Below the pieces are notes generated by a model. The model was given only the letters and a program-made list of their open reading frames with translations, had not been told where the DNA came from and did not search any database. The position numbers and the translations under genes were made by a program. From NCBI GenBank assembly GCA_016987375.1, contig PJRA01000485.1:460168-524167 (forward strand): 64,000 bases of DNA, in the 5' to 3' direction. How positions within the stretch are numbered: the stretch's first letter is position 1; each line of letters opens with the position of its first letter. Shown piece by piece: positions 20,601 to 35,600 of this stretch. The stretch comes from Brachionus koreanus (lineage: Eukaryota; Rotifera; Eurotatoria; Ploima; Brachionidae).

Positions 20601-23600
20601 ATATTTTTTTTTTTTTTAAATAAATTATATTGATCAATAAAAAGGTCAGCTCCCTTTTTCTTTAATTTCATTTAACTATTTTTCTTATTTGGGCTAATAT
20701 TCTTTATTGGGATAAAATTTTCTAATTAATATTAGACATTGGTAAATACTCGTCAAATGCAAGCTATGTAATGGGAGCTGTTTACAGCGCCATTAACATA
20801 TTGGTAGAAGGAATGATTGAGCCATGCAGTTAAATCCGTTTGCCATTATATATAATCACTATTTGTGAAAATTGTATTTTAAATTTGAAAATTTTTAAAA
20901 AGCCAAAAATCTAATTTTTTCTATTATCTAAAAACTATTTAAGTTAATTATTTGAATTTTTTTTAAGACAAAATTATTATTTCATTATATATTAGTGATG
21001 GGTCTTAGCTTAACTAATTTAGTTTAGTCGACTAAAATTTTAGTTAACCAAGTTTCAAAAAAAAAAATATTGTCTAGCTAACTAGCAGTCCACTGGGAAA
21101 GTTCATTGGAGACTAAAAATAAGGATAGGTTACAAAACCAGATGTATTTTGTTGATTTTCTATTCTATTCTATTGGAAAATAAATTAATTTTTAATAACT
21201 TAAAAATAATAAAGCAAATTAATTAAAACTTTGTAATTTCTTTGATATTTATAAAACATATCTTTATAACTATTTTTTAGTTAACTAAGCTAAAGAAAAA
21301 ACTCCCATCACTATAATATATAGATAAGAGAAAATAAATGTAAATTTTCTTAAAGAATGGGAAAATTCCTATAAAAAAATATTTATTGATAACATCGGTA
21401 ATTTATTTAATTATTATTTCAGTCAGAACATCGCTATAAGGAAATAGCTGAAAAACTAGTTGAAAAACATGTTAAAGAACACATCACACGTTGTTTAAGT
21501 GCAAGACATTCAGAATCAGAAAAGGTTTGAGTATTGAATTAATCTAATTATTGTTTAAATTCACAATTACTTAATTAAGGAGATAATACTAAAAGAATTT
21601 ATTTTGTTGGACGATTATACCGACGAGCAAAGAGACATCACTATTTGTAAAGATGACATTGTAGAGATACTTGATTATGACAAGCCTGAAAAATGGCTCG
21701 TACGAACAAAATATAAAACTCTTAATAAAATTTGTTATGTACCGCCAAAACTATTAGAGGCGTATGATAGAACAAAAATAAAAAAATTCGATTTAGATTA
21801 TCAAAAACAATTTGCACGAGTTTCAGAACATAAAAAGTCTAGATTATCAGCTTTCAATAGTTCGGATTCTGGCGTCATCCAAACTAATCAAAATACAGAA
21901 ACTGTAATATTTACTAAGACGTTTGTAGACAATAAGCAAACTCAAAATGAACAAATTAAGTCTGAACAAACAAAAACTAATGACGAGCTTGAGTTTAACA
22001 CATCTGCAATTAAGCCTAAATCAAGTGACATATTTACTTCTGCAACAAACGCTAAATCAGGTAAGTTAAATAACAATAATAATAAGCTACAACAAGCAAG
22101 CATGTGAAGGGGTAGCCAGATAGGGTTAGGGAAAATTAGATTCATAGACAAAGACATAATTGGTATGAGTGATACATAAGTAGGACAAAAATAAACAATA
22201 AGGTAAGTGAAATACATAATAAGACAATTTACAGGATTATTTAACACTTTCAATTATAAAAACTAAACTGCTTTGATTTGTATTTGATTAAGAAGATTTC
22301 TTTTTGTTGGACTTGTATGTATCGTATCTGTTTTTGAATTGATTAACTGTTGAGACTTCTATTACTTTACCTCTTCATTCGTTCACAAATAACAGCTTAT
22401 GTGCAAAAAATATTATCAAAGTTTTTGACTTCATACACACCCAATTTATTCCAGCTTTTTGATTTTTTTATGGATATATTCTACTTGTACTTCTGCTTGA
22501 AGAAGCGAGTAAAGATCTAACATGATCAATGTTTTTTTTAGTTTAAACATTTGAATTAAGTCACTTGTCATCCGCTCATCGGTTAGATTGGTCAGATTTA
22601 AAGTTTTAACTTTTGACCTTAAGCACTTGATTGAACATCCTCTAGAATTCTTATATGTTTCTCTAAATGATTCTGGAATATCATACTTTAAATTAACTCT
22701 AATAAGACTTTAATAAAGTAATTTAATGGTCATCTTGTGGTGTCGCAACCGCAAAAGCGAAACTAAATCAGCTTTAAATTAGAGTTAAAATCTATTTTAC
22801 AATATTTAAAAATATAAAACTTTACAAACTTTAAACTGTCATTCTATTTACAAATACATATATAGATATTCACATACATCATTTTCTAAAATCTTAGTAT
22901 CATACATTTTAGCGTCGCTTCTCCTGAGCTAAATCTTTAGATTTTCTCCTTTTAATAGTTTTAGACACAAAATAAAATTGTACACAACATTAATAAACTT
23001 GCTTTATTCCCATGAACAACACCTAGGCTAAATATCACAAATCACATACAGAACTTTACCTAATATTATGTTGCCTAAGTAATTCTGAATCCGCGATGAC
23101 TTTGAAATCTGGAATTTATATTTTTCATTTGAGGATAAAACTCCATTTTTTTAGCTTAATAGTTGAATAAAAATTATAATCGCATTATAGGGCGAAATGA
23201 ATTCTTAAAATATTTTCTTCGTTTTTTTTTGGCAAAAATTTTAACGAATTATTTTAATTTTTAAGTTATATTGCTTTTTCTTTTTTCCATAAAATAATCT
23301 ATTAATTATAAGCAATTATTTATAGCATCCTTTCTGCTCTTGAGTAAAAACGAAAAATAGATATAAAAAGCTTGTTTTAAGTTTAACGTTTGTTTAATAT
23401 TAGCAAATTAATATCTTCTATGAAATTTCTAATTATCTTAGAATTTAAATTGTACTGTAAATTTGAAAATTTTCAAAAAAGCCACAAATCTAGTTTTTAC
23501 TTCTTATCAAGATTTTTAATCAAGACATAAAAGATTTTGATTCTATTTGAAGAAGAATAGAATACCCCATATTTAATTTATAAATAATAATAATAATGCC

Positions 23601-26600
23601 TGACGTGTAAATGAATTGAAATCTTTGGGAAAAAAAAGAAGTAATTCAGACAAAATTTTAACAGACAGATCTCAAGTTGAGAAACTTCTTTTTTATTTTT
23701 AATCCAAGATATAATTAACCGCTTGTATTTATTATTCATTTAGTTTGCATAAAATCATCAATGTGTTCTGAGATTTAGGAATATTTCAAAAGCGTTTTAA
23801 TCTTTATGAAATTAATTCAAGTTTAAACAACTATCTGAATAAATTTATGGCTTACAAATAGTGATTTTAAATTTTTAGTTAGATAAATCATATTTAGTAA
23901 CATTAGATGTTGCTTCTTTTTTGAGCCTGAATTCACTAATTCATCCAAAAATAAGAAATTAAAAGCTTATTTTTTTTTTAAATATTTTTTATTGAAAAAT
24001 TATTAAATTAGAAGAAGGTAAGTAGAAAATAAGAATTTTAAGATATTTTTTTTCTCTTAATTTTACTTTTAATGGTCAATATTTTTTAAGCTAATAAATT
24101 ATTTTACAATTGTTAAATCTGTTTGGCATTAAACATCAATTATAAGATAATTTTAGTTAGAATTAATGATTAATCGAAACAATAGCCCAATATTAGATTT
24201 TAATAAAATATTTTTAAAATAGTTTTTACCGATTTATATTATCTACATTAGAAGATAATTACTTGAACTCAGGAATAAGATTTTTTATGCTAATAATTTT
24301 TAGCCTATAAATTTTCCTACTCAGCCATGTTGATTTATAACAGAATAGCTTTCTCTTTTCGAATATGTCCTAATTTGCTGAGGATTTCGGTTATCATTCA
24401 TTCTAACCAATTGTATCATAAATTCAATTCTTAATCATAAATTAAACTTGTTGGGGAAAAAAATTTATATAATTTAATTATCAGTACACATCAATTCTAT
24501 TTCTTATCTTTAAGAAATAAATTTTTTTACTAATCTTTTTCATTCGTTAACTTTTAGCTGTCAGTATTAGTAAGAAAACAGCTTCTCATAAAAAATTCAT
24601 AGAATTTCAGAGCAGACGAACCATCAGCCAGGACAACGACAATTTACTAGGATCTTCGTCAAGCAGTGAAGATCTAAAAACAATGACCGAAGTAACATAT
24701 TTGTGTGTGCTTAGATTTGTTTAAAAAAAATTTTCAAAAAGGAACCAGATATTTACTTTGCCAATTGTGACTTTACTTCATCTGATCTGCAGAGTGCTGG
24801 CTACAGTACTTTATCACTAATTGAAAACCAGTTCGTAGAAATTCTTGATTCACAAGATCCACGATTCTATTTGGTGAGAACAAGGCCTAGAAAAGATGAA
24901 AATCCCAAAATTGGATGGATACCAGCTTGTTTTTTGGAAAAAAAATCAACTTCAATTGGTCAAGTTAATCGAAGATCTACTCGTGAAGTGTATAGCGATG
25001 ATTTGATTTCTGCAGGCAATAAACAACAAGAAGCTCTAATTAAGCGAAATTATTCATTTGCTGAAATAATTGATATGGAAAATCGCTATGTCAAAGATCT
25101 CCAGTTTGTAATTGAGAATTATCTACACGAATTAAGCAAAACAGATTGTCCAAAAATTATTAAGGAAAAAAGAGAATTTATTTTTTTAAATTTAGAAGAT
25201 ATATTCGCTTTTCACAAAGTGTAAGATATTCAATTAATTTTTAATTAAATAAAAATAATGTAGTTTTTTTTTTTTGTTTTAAGACTATTTCTCACTCAGT
25301 TGATTGAGACTGATGGTAATACTGAACGATTGAGCAGAGTATTTGTTAAAAACAGATCAAATTTTGAATTGTATATTCCGTATGCATTAAATCGACAATA
25401 TAGCGAATCAACTCTCAACTCTTTTGAAATAATTCGAAAATTTTTTGATGTAAAATGATTTGAGATTTTTAATTTTTTTTTGTAAATTAATTTTTTAAAA
25501 GAACATAAATTTGAGAAACAACGATACTGAATATTGGATAAGTGACTACTTGAATAGACCATTAGATCGGCTAGTTCAGTACAGACATTTTTTACAAGTA
25601 ATATTTTTTTATTGTTTAAATAAATGATTTTTTTTTAATTCAGAATCAACTGATAGCGGATTCAACTAAAGCTAGAAAATTCAGAATAGTGTAAATTGAT
25701 TAAATTAGAATACTAATGTGAATTTTTCCTTCTATTTTTTTTTAAATCATAATACTAATCGAAATCAGTTAAAATTTCCTTTAAAAAATATCAAAACAAA
25801 ATCTTAATTGAAAAGTTCAAAATAACAACTAAATTGTGGAGCTTGTATGGATTGTTTTATCTATAACAATATAAAATTATTTATACTAAACTTAAGCAAT
25901 TACAGTTAGCTTATTTCTTATCTTTTAACAAATTTAAAATTCAATTTTCACATAGCACGTTTGGATTTTAGGTTAGAGAATTTGAATTAAGTTTGCAAAC
26001 AAATTCTGCCAAATATCATACAGCTAACTTTTATTATAGTCATATGACCATTTTCATTATTATTTCTACAATTACTAAAACCCATGTATTTTTCTCAAGC
26101 GTCTGAAAAAAGGGACTAGACTTCATTCTAAACTGCCTGGGTCTAAACCTAAACTATATTTTCAATAAATATAAATAAATAAAATTAAAGGAAAGGAAAA
26201 ATATTAAAAATAAAAATAATGAAAAAAGAGATTTATAGGATGATGGAAAAGGATATAAACCCAATATATCTTGATTCGAAACCTTTAAGTTTGTTCAAAG
26301 GTTATTTTCTGAAAATGAATTTAAGCAAGAAAAAGAATAATCTAAAATTGATCCTATCAAAGATCTGTAAAGGTTACCTAATGTTTTGGGTTTCAGACCC
26401 CATTTTTTTATTTGATAGATATTTTATTATGTTTAGTCTTGAATTACAAAGTTTTTTAAAATAATCTATCATTGGACTAAAGTTGGAAATCTAGCGTCAT
26501 GCCTTAGAACTTAACTTTTTAGACTCTAAATTTTGTTTGATTATCTTATTTGATTTTGGATTTATTTATTTTATAAAATTCAAATAAAATGACTTTTCAA

Positions 26601-29600
26601 CAGACTCTTTCATTTTCCATTTGAAAAGCAATTTCTTAATTTCTAAAAGATGCTAATTAATCATATTTTTGAGATTTCCTTTCTTATTAAAAATAAAAAG
26701 ATTTGCCAAATTGACTGTTAAAAGAAGTGAGTATAGGTAATTAGGTTTAATTCTTTTTTTGCATATCATTTATAAAAATAGTAAAAAGAATCGGGCTAAT
26801 TATAGCTCTTTTTGGGAACCTTGCTTTTATTGGATATTGGACACTTAAGTGACCATTTACATTTACTTTAAAATATCTGGAATGAATGCTTAAACTCATG
26901 GTTAACTCTGTCAAAAGCTTTAGAAATGTCAAAATAAACACAACAGAGCCTTTTTTATATTAAAAGACTTTAGAACCTTTTGAATAAGAAAGTATAGATT
27001 GTCTGCCGTTCGTCTATTTTTCTCTAAGTCCTAATTAGTAAGAATGAGCATTAGTTAGTAAGTTTTTTTATCTAAAGAAAATTATAAATTCTTGAGTAAA
27101 CAAAATGTTAAAGTAATTTCATGAGACAACAAAATGAAAGTCCGAAGAGTAATGGGTTGATGAAGATTTCTTTGGTATCATAGTTTTACTTTCTATCTTT
27201 CAGGATTTTTGGACTTGACCTTGGTCCAAATGCATGTTAAAAAGTTCACTTATTTCAACTCATATGGTAAAATTTTTAATATTACGATGTGAATACGATC
27301 TAAACTAGGTACTGTCATCTCTTAAATTTTCATACGGAACTTTTATTTTCTGAAGGAGTTATTGGCTCTTTAAGATTATTACATACTTTATTTTTTAACA
27401 AATTTGAGATACGCCACCATCATTATCAGATATAACAAAATTTTGCTGTGGACTAAAAGTTGTGAAAAAGAAATTTCCAAAGTATTCTCCATTATATTTT
27501 ACTATCTTTAAGCACTGTAATTTGTTAAGAAAATTTGATCAAAATTTATTTAATTTCATCCAAAAAGGCCTCGAAACTTGAAACTCTTTTTGTTTTGTGA
27601 AAAGGCTTTCTTGCTTTCAAACGTTTTTTTATAAGTGATACAATGTCCTCAAGTAAACTTAATTTAAAAAATCAATAGATTGGAGAAAGATACTTTTCTC
27701 AGCATTAATAATTTTCAATAAAATATGTTCATTTAGTTTATCAACATTTCCAAGATAACTTATGTTTTTTTACGAGGTTTTAATTAATTGAATTGACTTT
27801 TTTAAATTAAAATTTATATCAGGTGATTTTACTGTTATATAATGCTCTACTGATTTATGCTTGGATTGTGAAGTGACCTCTTATCATATCATACTCTTGC
27901 AATATTTTGAAGTCAAACATTTTAGATTTGAGAGGATACATACCTTAACCTTAACTTAACATGATACAAATGTTTAAATATGTGATAGAAATTTAATATT
28001 AAAAAAGGAACAAATTAACACGCATTCTACCGACAAATAACTTATTAATTATTTAATATTTAGAAAATAAATTTTTTTTCTATTTAAGGAACAAATCAAG
28101 TATAGTGTGAGAGCTAAAGAAAATAGCTTGCAATTACAAGAAGCATATTTTTTGTTTTGTGACATATTTAAGAAAATTGAAACTCGTCAATTAATCGATT
28201 CTATTCAAAATTTGCCAGTTGAATTGAACACAAATGATATAAAATTAAACCGCTTTGATTCATTTTATATTTTTGATTTTGAAAATCGTGCCCGAGAAAG
28301 ATACGTTTTCCTGTTTAGGGATCACATATTAATATGCCGTTTGAAGCCGCGAACTACCGCTGAAACGATAGCAAGCACATCGTTTAATCAGCTAGGATCA
28401 ATAGTTACAGGTTCAACTTCACTGCCTAATTTCTTTAAAGGTGCTCTTGTTTTCAAAAATTATGTGCCATTGTCATCAATAAGATCAATTAAATTGGATA
28501 ATTTTGACGAGAACGATGATAAACTTTTCATAGAAATAAATTTAGATAAAAATTCTATTAATTCGTGCAATGAGCTGTTCAATCTTCAAGAATCAAATGA
28601 GGGCCTAGAAAATTTACTTCAAGATGATAATCAAAAACTAGTGCTTCAATCGAAAAATCCGTACTCTAAACTGGCATTCTTGCGATCATTGAAAGATAAC
28701 TTGATCTGCTTAGGATATTTAGAAGAGACTATTGACACATTAAATTATTTTCAAGAAGATATAGTCAACACTAAAATAACTTCGATTGGAAGCAGTCCGG
28801 CTAAAAAACGAAAACTAAATCAGAAAAAATCACATCAAACAGCATTGGAAGGAAGTTACGCAAACGAGCAGCATTATGAATTGAATGAAGCAGCAGTTTT
28901 AACTAGCCAACTAACAAACAAGCATGAAGAGGATGCCGAGTACGACACAGAAGAAGGCTCATTTTGTACTTTGAAAACAATCAAAAATTTAGACAAACGA
29001 TCGGCATTTTCTTCAAAATCTAATTATTTGAATAAGATACCAAAAAAAAATATTGAGATATCGTTTGGTTCATCATCATCAAATTTAAATATTAATGATT
29101 TTTATTCAGTCGATTCAACAAATGAATCTAGTTATTACACAGCAAATGAACACGATGAATCACGACCAAAGCTTGTCAAAGGACTAGAAACAATCAATGT
29201 GATTGGTAATGGTCTTGAAAATAATGGGAGAGTGAATTTGAGAAAAATTTTATTTGCAGAATTTTAAAAAATTTAGTCTTTAAAAATTTAAAAGTTTTTT
29301 AAAATCTTCTATTTTTTGGTTACAAAATTAAGATTTTTGAAAATCTATATTAGAAAAAATTGTCCCCAACTTCACTGTCCCTAAAAAAATAACATATATT
29401 TATTGATATTTAATATTGTAATATTGCAATTTTTAGAAGGAGAATCAGCCATTTTTGAATGCCAAATAGCGGCTAATCCAAAACCAGAAGTAAATTGGTA
29501 TAAGTATGAGACAATTTTAATAGACAGTCCAGACTTTATTCATTTGAAAGAATCGGATGATACATATAAGCTTGTCATCAGAGTAAAATTTATTTTTTTG

Positions 29601-32600
29601 CTAATTATTAATGTATTAATTTGATTATCTTCTCAAGGAAACAAATATGAAAGATAATGGACTATATAAGATCGTGGCATCAAATAATTACGGCCAAGTC
29701 ACTTCGTCGTGTAGACTAAATGTAGAAGAAGATATAACAGACCAAGATTTAACAATTATTGATAATATTGATGATGAGCTCAATAAATCAGGTAAATAAT
29801 TCTTGAGTCTTACATAAAATGTAAGAAATTGGATAAAAATTAAAAAAATATTTGTTTGACTATTATTTAAAATATTAAAATTAGAATTTTTATTTATTTG
29901 ATAAAATTTCTTTATTTCATTCTATTCTTCTGGTTTCATCTATCTAAGGTCATTATATGGTTCTATTATTTTGACTAAATGATAGCTTTATAAAGATAAA
30001 ATTAAAAAGTTTATACTACCCAATTAGACATTATTTCTTTATTAATTTTTTTTATCTGTAATAATGAAAGGAACAATTCTCCTACGCTAATAAAAAGTGA
30101 ATTATATGTATTTTTTTACAAAATAATCAAAATTTAAAAAAAAAAGATAAATTGTAGAATATAATTTAATATTAATAATTAATAAGAAATTAGACAAAAA
30201 AAAAACTCTCGCATTTATTTTTCTACTATCTTAAATTCACTTCTACAGTATTGCATTTTTATGATCTTATTTATTTTTTATTTTTCCGCAAAGTAAAATT
30301 GTAAAATCATTTGATGGGCAGAGCTAGTTTTATTAAATAATTTTTAAAACAAATTTTGATTTTTTAATGTCTTACAAAATAAAAATACCGTAACCGCTCA
30401 TCTCACCAAATAATTTACAACATTATTTTTGACTAAGCTTACAAAAATTTTTTTGAAAATAAATCTAATAATTTAAAAAAAAAAAGACAACACCGACAAT
30501 GATGTATTTGAAGAAGATTATTTGCACATATCAGAAGGATCGTCATCTCCCGTAGAAGATGTAGAAACAATTTTTCAACCTTTGTGGCAAAAAAAACCTC
30601 CTTCTAGAAATTCCGGGTCTGATTATCATCTTGTAATTGGTCTGAAACCAAAGTTTCTCAAATTGTTTGAATCATGCACAATTAAAGAGAATAACATCTT
30701 AAGTCTTAGTTGTCAAGTAGTAGGTGAACCTCAACCAAATCTTAAATGGTTTAAAAATGGCATTGAACTGTTGAATAATTCTCGAATTCAAATTAACCAT
30801 TTTGAGAATGGACTAAGTTCACTTTATATCGCGAATGCATTGCTGAATGATGCTGGATCTTATCAAGTTTCAGCTTCGAATCAACATGGCATTTCTGTAT
30901 ACTTGGCCGAAATAGAAGTTGAGCCAGCGAGTAATGAGGAAAGCATTTTTGAATTTACAAAAAAATCACATAGTATTTTGTCGCCAAATAATGTTTTTGT
31001 CAGTGAGAAGCTTTCAAACGGAGAATCAATAGTTAAAATGAGAGTCAATGTAAAAAAGGATGATGCTCAAGTGAATTGGTTTAGAGACCAAGTTGCTTTA
31101 ATTCCTGGTGAAAAATATAGCATGATTGAAAATGGCAAAGAAAGAATTCTAATGGTAAATAATGTTAAGACAATTGATCAAGGCGAATATATTTGCCAAT
31201 CTGGTAAATACAAAGTTACACTATATTTAACAATAAATGATGATCCAAGTGAAGTATTCAAAAAGGAATATTCATCTCTTGATGAGCAAAGTGACGAACT
31301 TTACTTTCATGACAATTTTGATCTAAAATCTACGGATTCATCTAGAATGATTAGCAAATCTTGCACATACACTAAAGACATGTTTGTTAGAGAGGGAATT
31401 CCTACTATTGAATTGAAATGCAAAGTTAATAATCCTGACACACAAGTCGAGTGGTTCAGAAACGGTCAACGCATTGACCAAAATTCTGAAAAATATAGCA
31501 CAATAAATAGACAAAAGGAAAGAATTTTAATTGTAAAAAATCCTACAAGTGGCGACAACGGAAATTATGTGTGTCAAAGTGGCAATCATTCGCTCATTCT
31601 TAATTTAATTGTAGCTGAAAGAGAAAAGAGTGTTGCATCAAGCTGCATATCTGATGAAGGAAGTGTGTTTTACAAACAAAATCAAAATGAACAATCAGAA
31701 TTGGTCTATTATGTGACTCAGAATGCGGTTTTGAATTGTCAAGTAAAAAATTCAAATGAACCAATTGTCTGGTACAAAGATAATCATCGTTGTTCAAATG
31801 AGGAGAAATATTCTTTTAGAGAAGAAGGAGAAAATCGAATGCTTGTTATTAAGAATGTTTCTTTCAACGATAGTGGTAATTATAGCTGCCATAGTGAAAC
31901 TAATCCGAAAAAAAAAATTGAATTCAAAATGAAAATAAAAGAGCCAAAAGCAGAATTTGTTCAAGAACTATCTGATATAGTTGTCAATAATCTAAACGAT
32001 AAGATTAGTTTAGAGTGTATTACAAAAACACCTCGTACAGTGAATCCGTACAGAGTTAGATGGTTTAGAGATAATCTTGAAATTACCCAAAAACAAGATC
32101 CTCATTATCAAATGTTCAACTATTGTAAAGATGAAAACATTGATGGCTCAGTACTTAATTTCAACAAGTTGGTTATAAATGAACCGTTGAGTGGAAGTGA
32201 TCAAGGCGAGTACACTGTATACATAGATGATTCAGTAAAGTCATCGGCTTTTTTGAGCATTGACCCTGCTATTTTGTCATTTAAGCCACAGATTTATGTG
32301 AAAAAACCCCAGTCTATTCAAAGATTTAAAAGTGACGATGATGAACTGATGTTTATTAAAGAATTAGAATCATTCATAGAGTGCGATGAAGGCAATGACT
32401 TAGTTCTCGAATGCTGGACTAATAACTTGGGAGGAGAGGCAAAATGGTTCAAAGATAGCATTTTGATTGTGTCAAGTCCCAAATATGAGGTGTCTAGTTT
32501 GGATGGACGAAAACACAGGCTAATTATAAGAAATTTAAGCCAAGATGATAAAGCCTTGTACACTTGTATTGTCAACGATTTGATTCAAACAACCTCAATT

Positions 32601-35600
32601 TTGAGCGTCAATGAGGACGTTCCTCTCAAAATTGTTCGAGGTCTTTTTGACATTCATGTCCCAGAACAAACTAGCGGTCTAGAGCTGGTAGTTGAATTGA
32701 ACAAAATTTTGCATCCAAATCAGTTTCTTATTCATTGGTTTATTAACAATAAAGAAGTTAAGCAAAGTGCAGAATTTAAAACTTTTATTTCTGAAAATAA
32801 AGCTGTTCTAAAGTATTTGAGAGAAATATTTTTCAATAAGGATAATAATTCTAAGATTGAGTTCAAAATTCAAGAGTTAAAAACAGGCTTTCAAAACTTT
32901 GAACTCGAAAGCCGATGTAAACTAACTGTAGAGTCAAAAGAAATAAAATTTTTCACCAAAAAACTAGATAATTTCATTCAAACAGATTCTGGTTTGAATT
33001 TAGATTTAGAGGCAAGAGTTAACTTTGAGCCCATAAGCATAAAATGGTACAAAAATCAAGTGCTGTTAAGTCAAAGTGAAAATCTAAAGTTTGTCAATGA
33101 TTTAAAAGCTAAAACATTTTGCATGAGAATAATTGATTGTAAAGCGCGAGATAATGGCATTTATTCCATTGATTTGGATGGTTTAAAATCAAGCTCTGAA
33201 GTAAAAGTAATAGATAGCCCAATTAGATTTGTTCAAAAATTGCAAGATTCTTACTTTGACTTAGACTCTGACTCTACTATAACATTGGACTGTCAACTGA
33301 ATAAACCACCTGGTGAAAAACCCAAGTGGTTCAAAAATGACTTGGAATTGAGCTCAAATACAAAAAAATATGACTTTGTTCTCGAGCACAATATTTGCGC
33401 TCTTATAATTTACGATTTGGATGATAGGGATGAGGGAAGGTATCGTTGTCAAGTAGGAAAAGAAAAAACTGAATGTCGATTAAGACCTGAATATATTTTG
33501 ACTAAAAAATTGCCCAGCTATGCAGAAATAAACGAAAGTGAAACATGTATTTTGAGTTTTATGCTCAATCGTCCAGTCAAAGGTGTTTATTCAAGGCCAA
33601 CGATAAAATGGTTCAAAGATGGTAATGAAATAGAAAATAGTGACAAATTCAAGTACAATCAATTTAACAACGAAATTTCGCTAGAAATAAAAGAATGTAA
33701 TCTGCAAGATTCAGGAAGTTTTAAAGCTGCTTTATTAGATGAATCAACAGTTCCTTTATCTTCACTTTTGACAACTAATGCGTGTCAAATAAAAGTAAAC
33801 AAATTAAATGTAGAATTCCTAACTCCGCTTGAAAAACTAATAAAGGCTAAAAAAGATGAAACTTTAAAATTGTATTGTGAGACAGTACAAGAAAATTTAC
33901 TACCTAAATGGTATCATAACGAATTATTGATTGAAAATAATCCAAATTCAAACAGGGAATTTTTTTCAACTCCAACTCAACATTTATTAATTTTAAACGA
34001 TGTTGGTGAAAAAGACTCTGGACATTATAAGTTAAAATTTGGAAATTCTGGAGAGGAATTCTCAACCGAGGTAATTGTTGATAGCAATGAATCGTTTGAA
34101 TGTAACAAACCGAAAAGTCAAACAAAAACTGAGATAAAAAATCCTTTAAAAGATTGCCAAATTAGAGAAAATGAAAATCTAAATTTAGAAATAGCTTTAA
34201 ATCGAATTTTAAATGACCGAGATATTATAGAAATTAGAAGAAATTCAGAATTTCTTTTATCATCTGTTGGCGGCGCCCTTTCGAACTATGATCAAAAGAA
34301 ATTAAAAGAATTTGATCTGAACAGTGATGGTGAAAAATTTAGCTTAAATATAAAAAATTGTGACAAGTCTTTTGATGGTGTGTATGAGTTTAATCTAATT
34401 GAAATAGATGAAAACAATAAACCAAATGCTTTGAAAACAAAATGCAATGTTTTTGTTGTTAGCTATTCTCCAAAATCGGAGATAAAAAAGTCGCTACCAA
34501 GAATACTTAAAATAAATGAAGGAGATTCGTTGAATTTGGAATGTGAGTTGGACAAGAGGCCAGAAAAATCAATGTGGTTTCATAATTCGATCGAAATCGA
34601 GCCAGTATTGAAAAATTTTAGTAAAATAAATATTTTAGAAAAAAATGAAGGAAAAAATCATACATTACATTTGTCAAATGCAACAGTTAAAAATGAAGGA
34701 ACATATCAATTTCATGCTGATGATAAGATATCATTGTGTGAAGTAAAAGTTAAACCTGTTGCAGCAAAATTTGTTCAAAAGCCTCCAGATTCAATTTATT
34801 TTGATGTAGCAAAAGAATCAAATGAAGGAAATGATATTTTATCGATTGATTGTATTGTGGACAAAGCTTCAACAGTAGTAAAATGGTTCAAAGAGGATAA
34901 ACAATTGGATAATGATGAAAAATATGAAATAATCTCAGAGGGACCCATTCACTGTCTGAAAATTTATGATGTAGAATCGAAAGATGCTGGAAATTATTAT
35001 TGTAGTATTGGTGCAGATGTTTGTAAAACTGAAGTTGGAATAATTGACACGCATACAGAAGATTTGCAACCTTTATATGAAAAATTAATTGAATTTGAAG
35101 GAAAAAATATTCAATTCGAAGTGCAAAAACGAGAATCGGATAAAAAAGAAATAGAATGGTTAAAGGACAAACAAATACTAAATAAAGAAAGGATAACATT
35201 TGAACAAAATGGAAAAGCATATTTGTTAAATATAGAAAGCATTAAAAAAGAGGATAGAGGAATATATGAATTATTCGAAATCGCAAAAGATAAGAAGAAA
35301 TTAATAGCTTCAATTGAACTAATTGTGAAGGAAAAACCAATAAAGATAATTAAAAAATTAAATGCTAAAAAATTAGAGCAATCATTATTAAAATTAGAAT
35401 GTGAAGTATCAGAACCGATAACTGGGAATATAAAACACTATTGGTTAAAAAATGGTAATGAATTGGACACCAATAAAAAGAATATTAAAACAAGAATTGT
35501 TGATGGAAAAGTTTGCCAAATTTTTATAAATAAATTTGACCATGATGATAGTGGCCAGTATGATTTTGTAGTATTTGATGTAAGAAATCCTGAAATGAAA

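Larger units (their letters stand above)
19018..21422 (+). other. UNC-89 intron 2 (2.4 kb)
   Basis: Donor GTAAGA after ..TSAKS, acceptor ATTTCAG before SEHRYKE, phase 0. It holds a ~1-kb antisense LINE remnant (19560-20570) and a decayed duplicate of the end of exon 2 (20729-20870). Confidence 0.8.

Noticed and set aside
26219..26464. 81-codon + frame in UNC-89 intron 9
   Set aside because: No similarity recognised, no splice sites that would link it in frame to exons 9 and 10.
29206..29267. continuation of the PH-exon frame to a stop at 29267
   Set aside because: The GTAATG donor at 29206 joins in phase 1 to 29437 and restores a proper Ig start (VIEGESAIFEC), so the rest is intron read-through.
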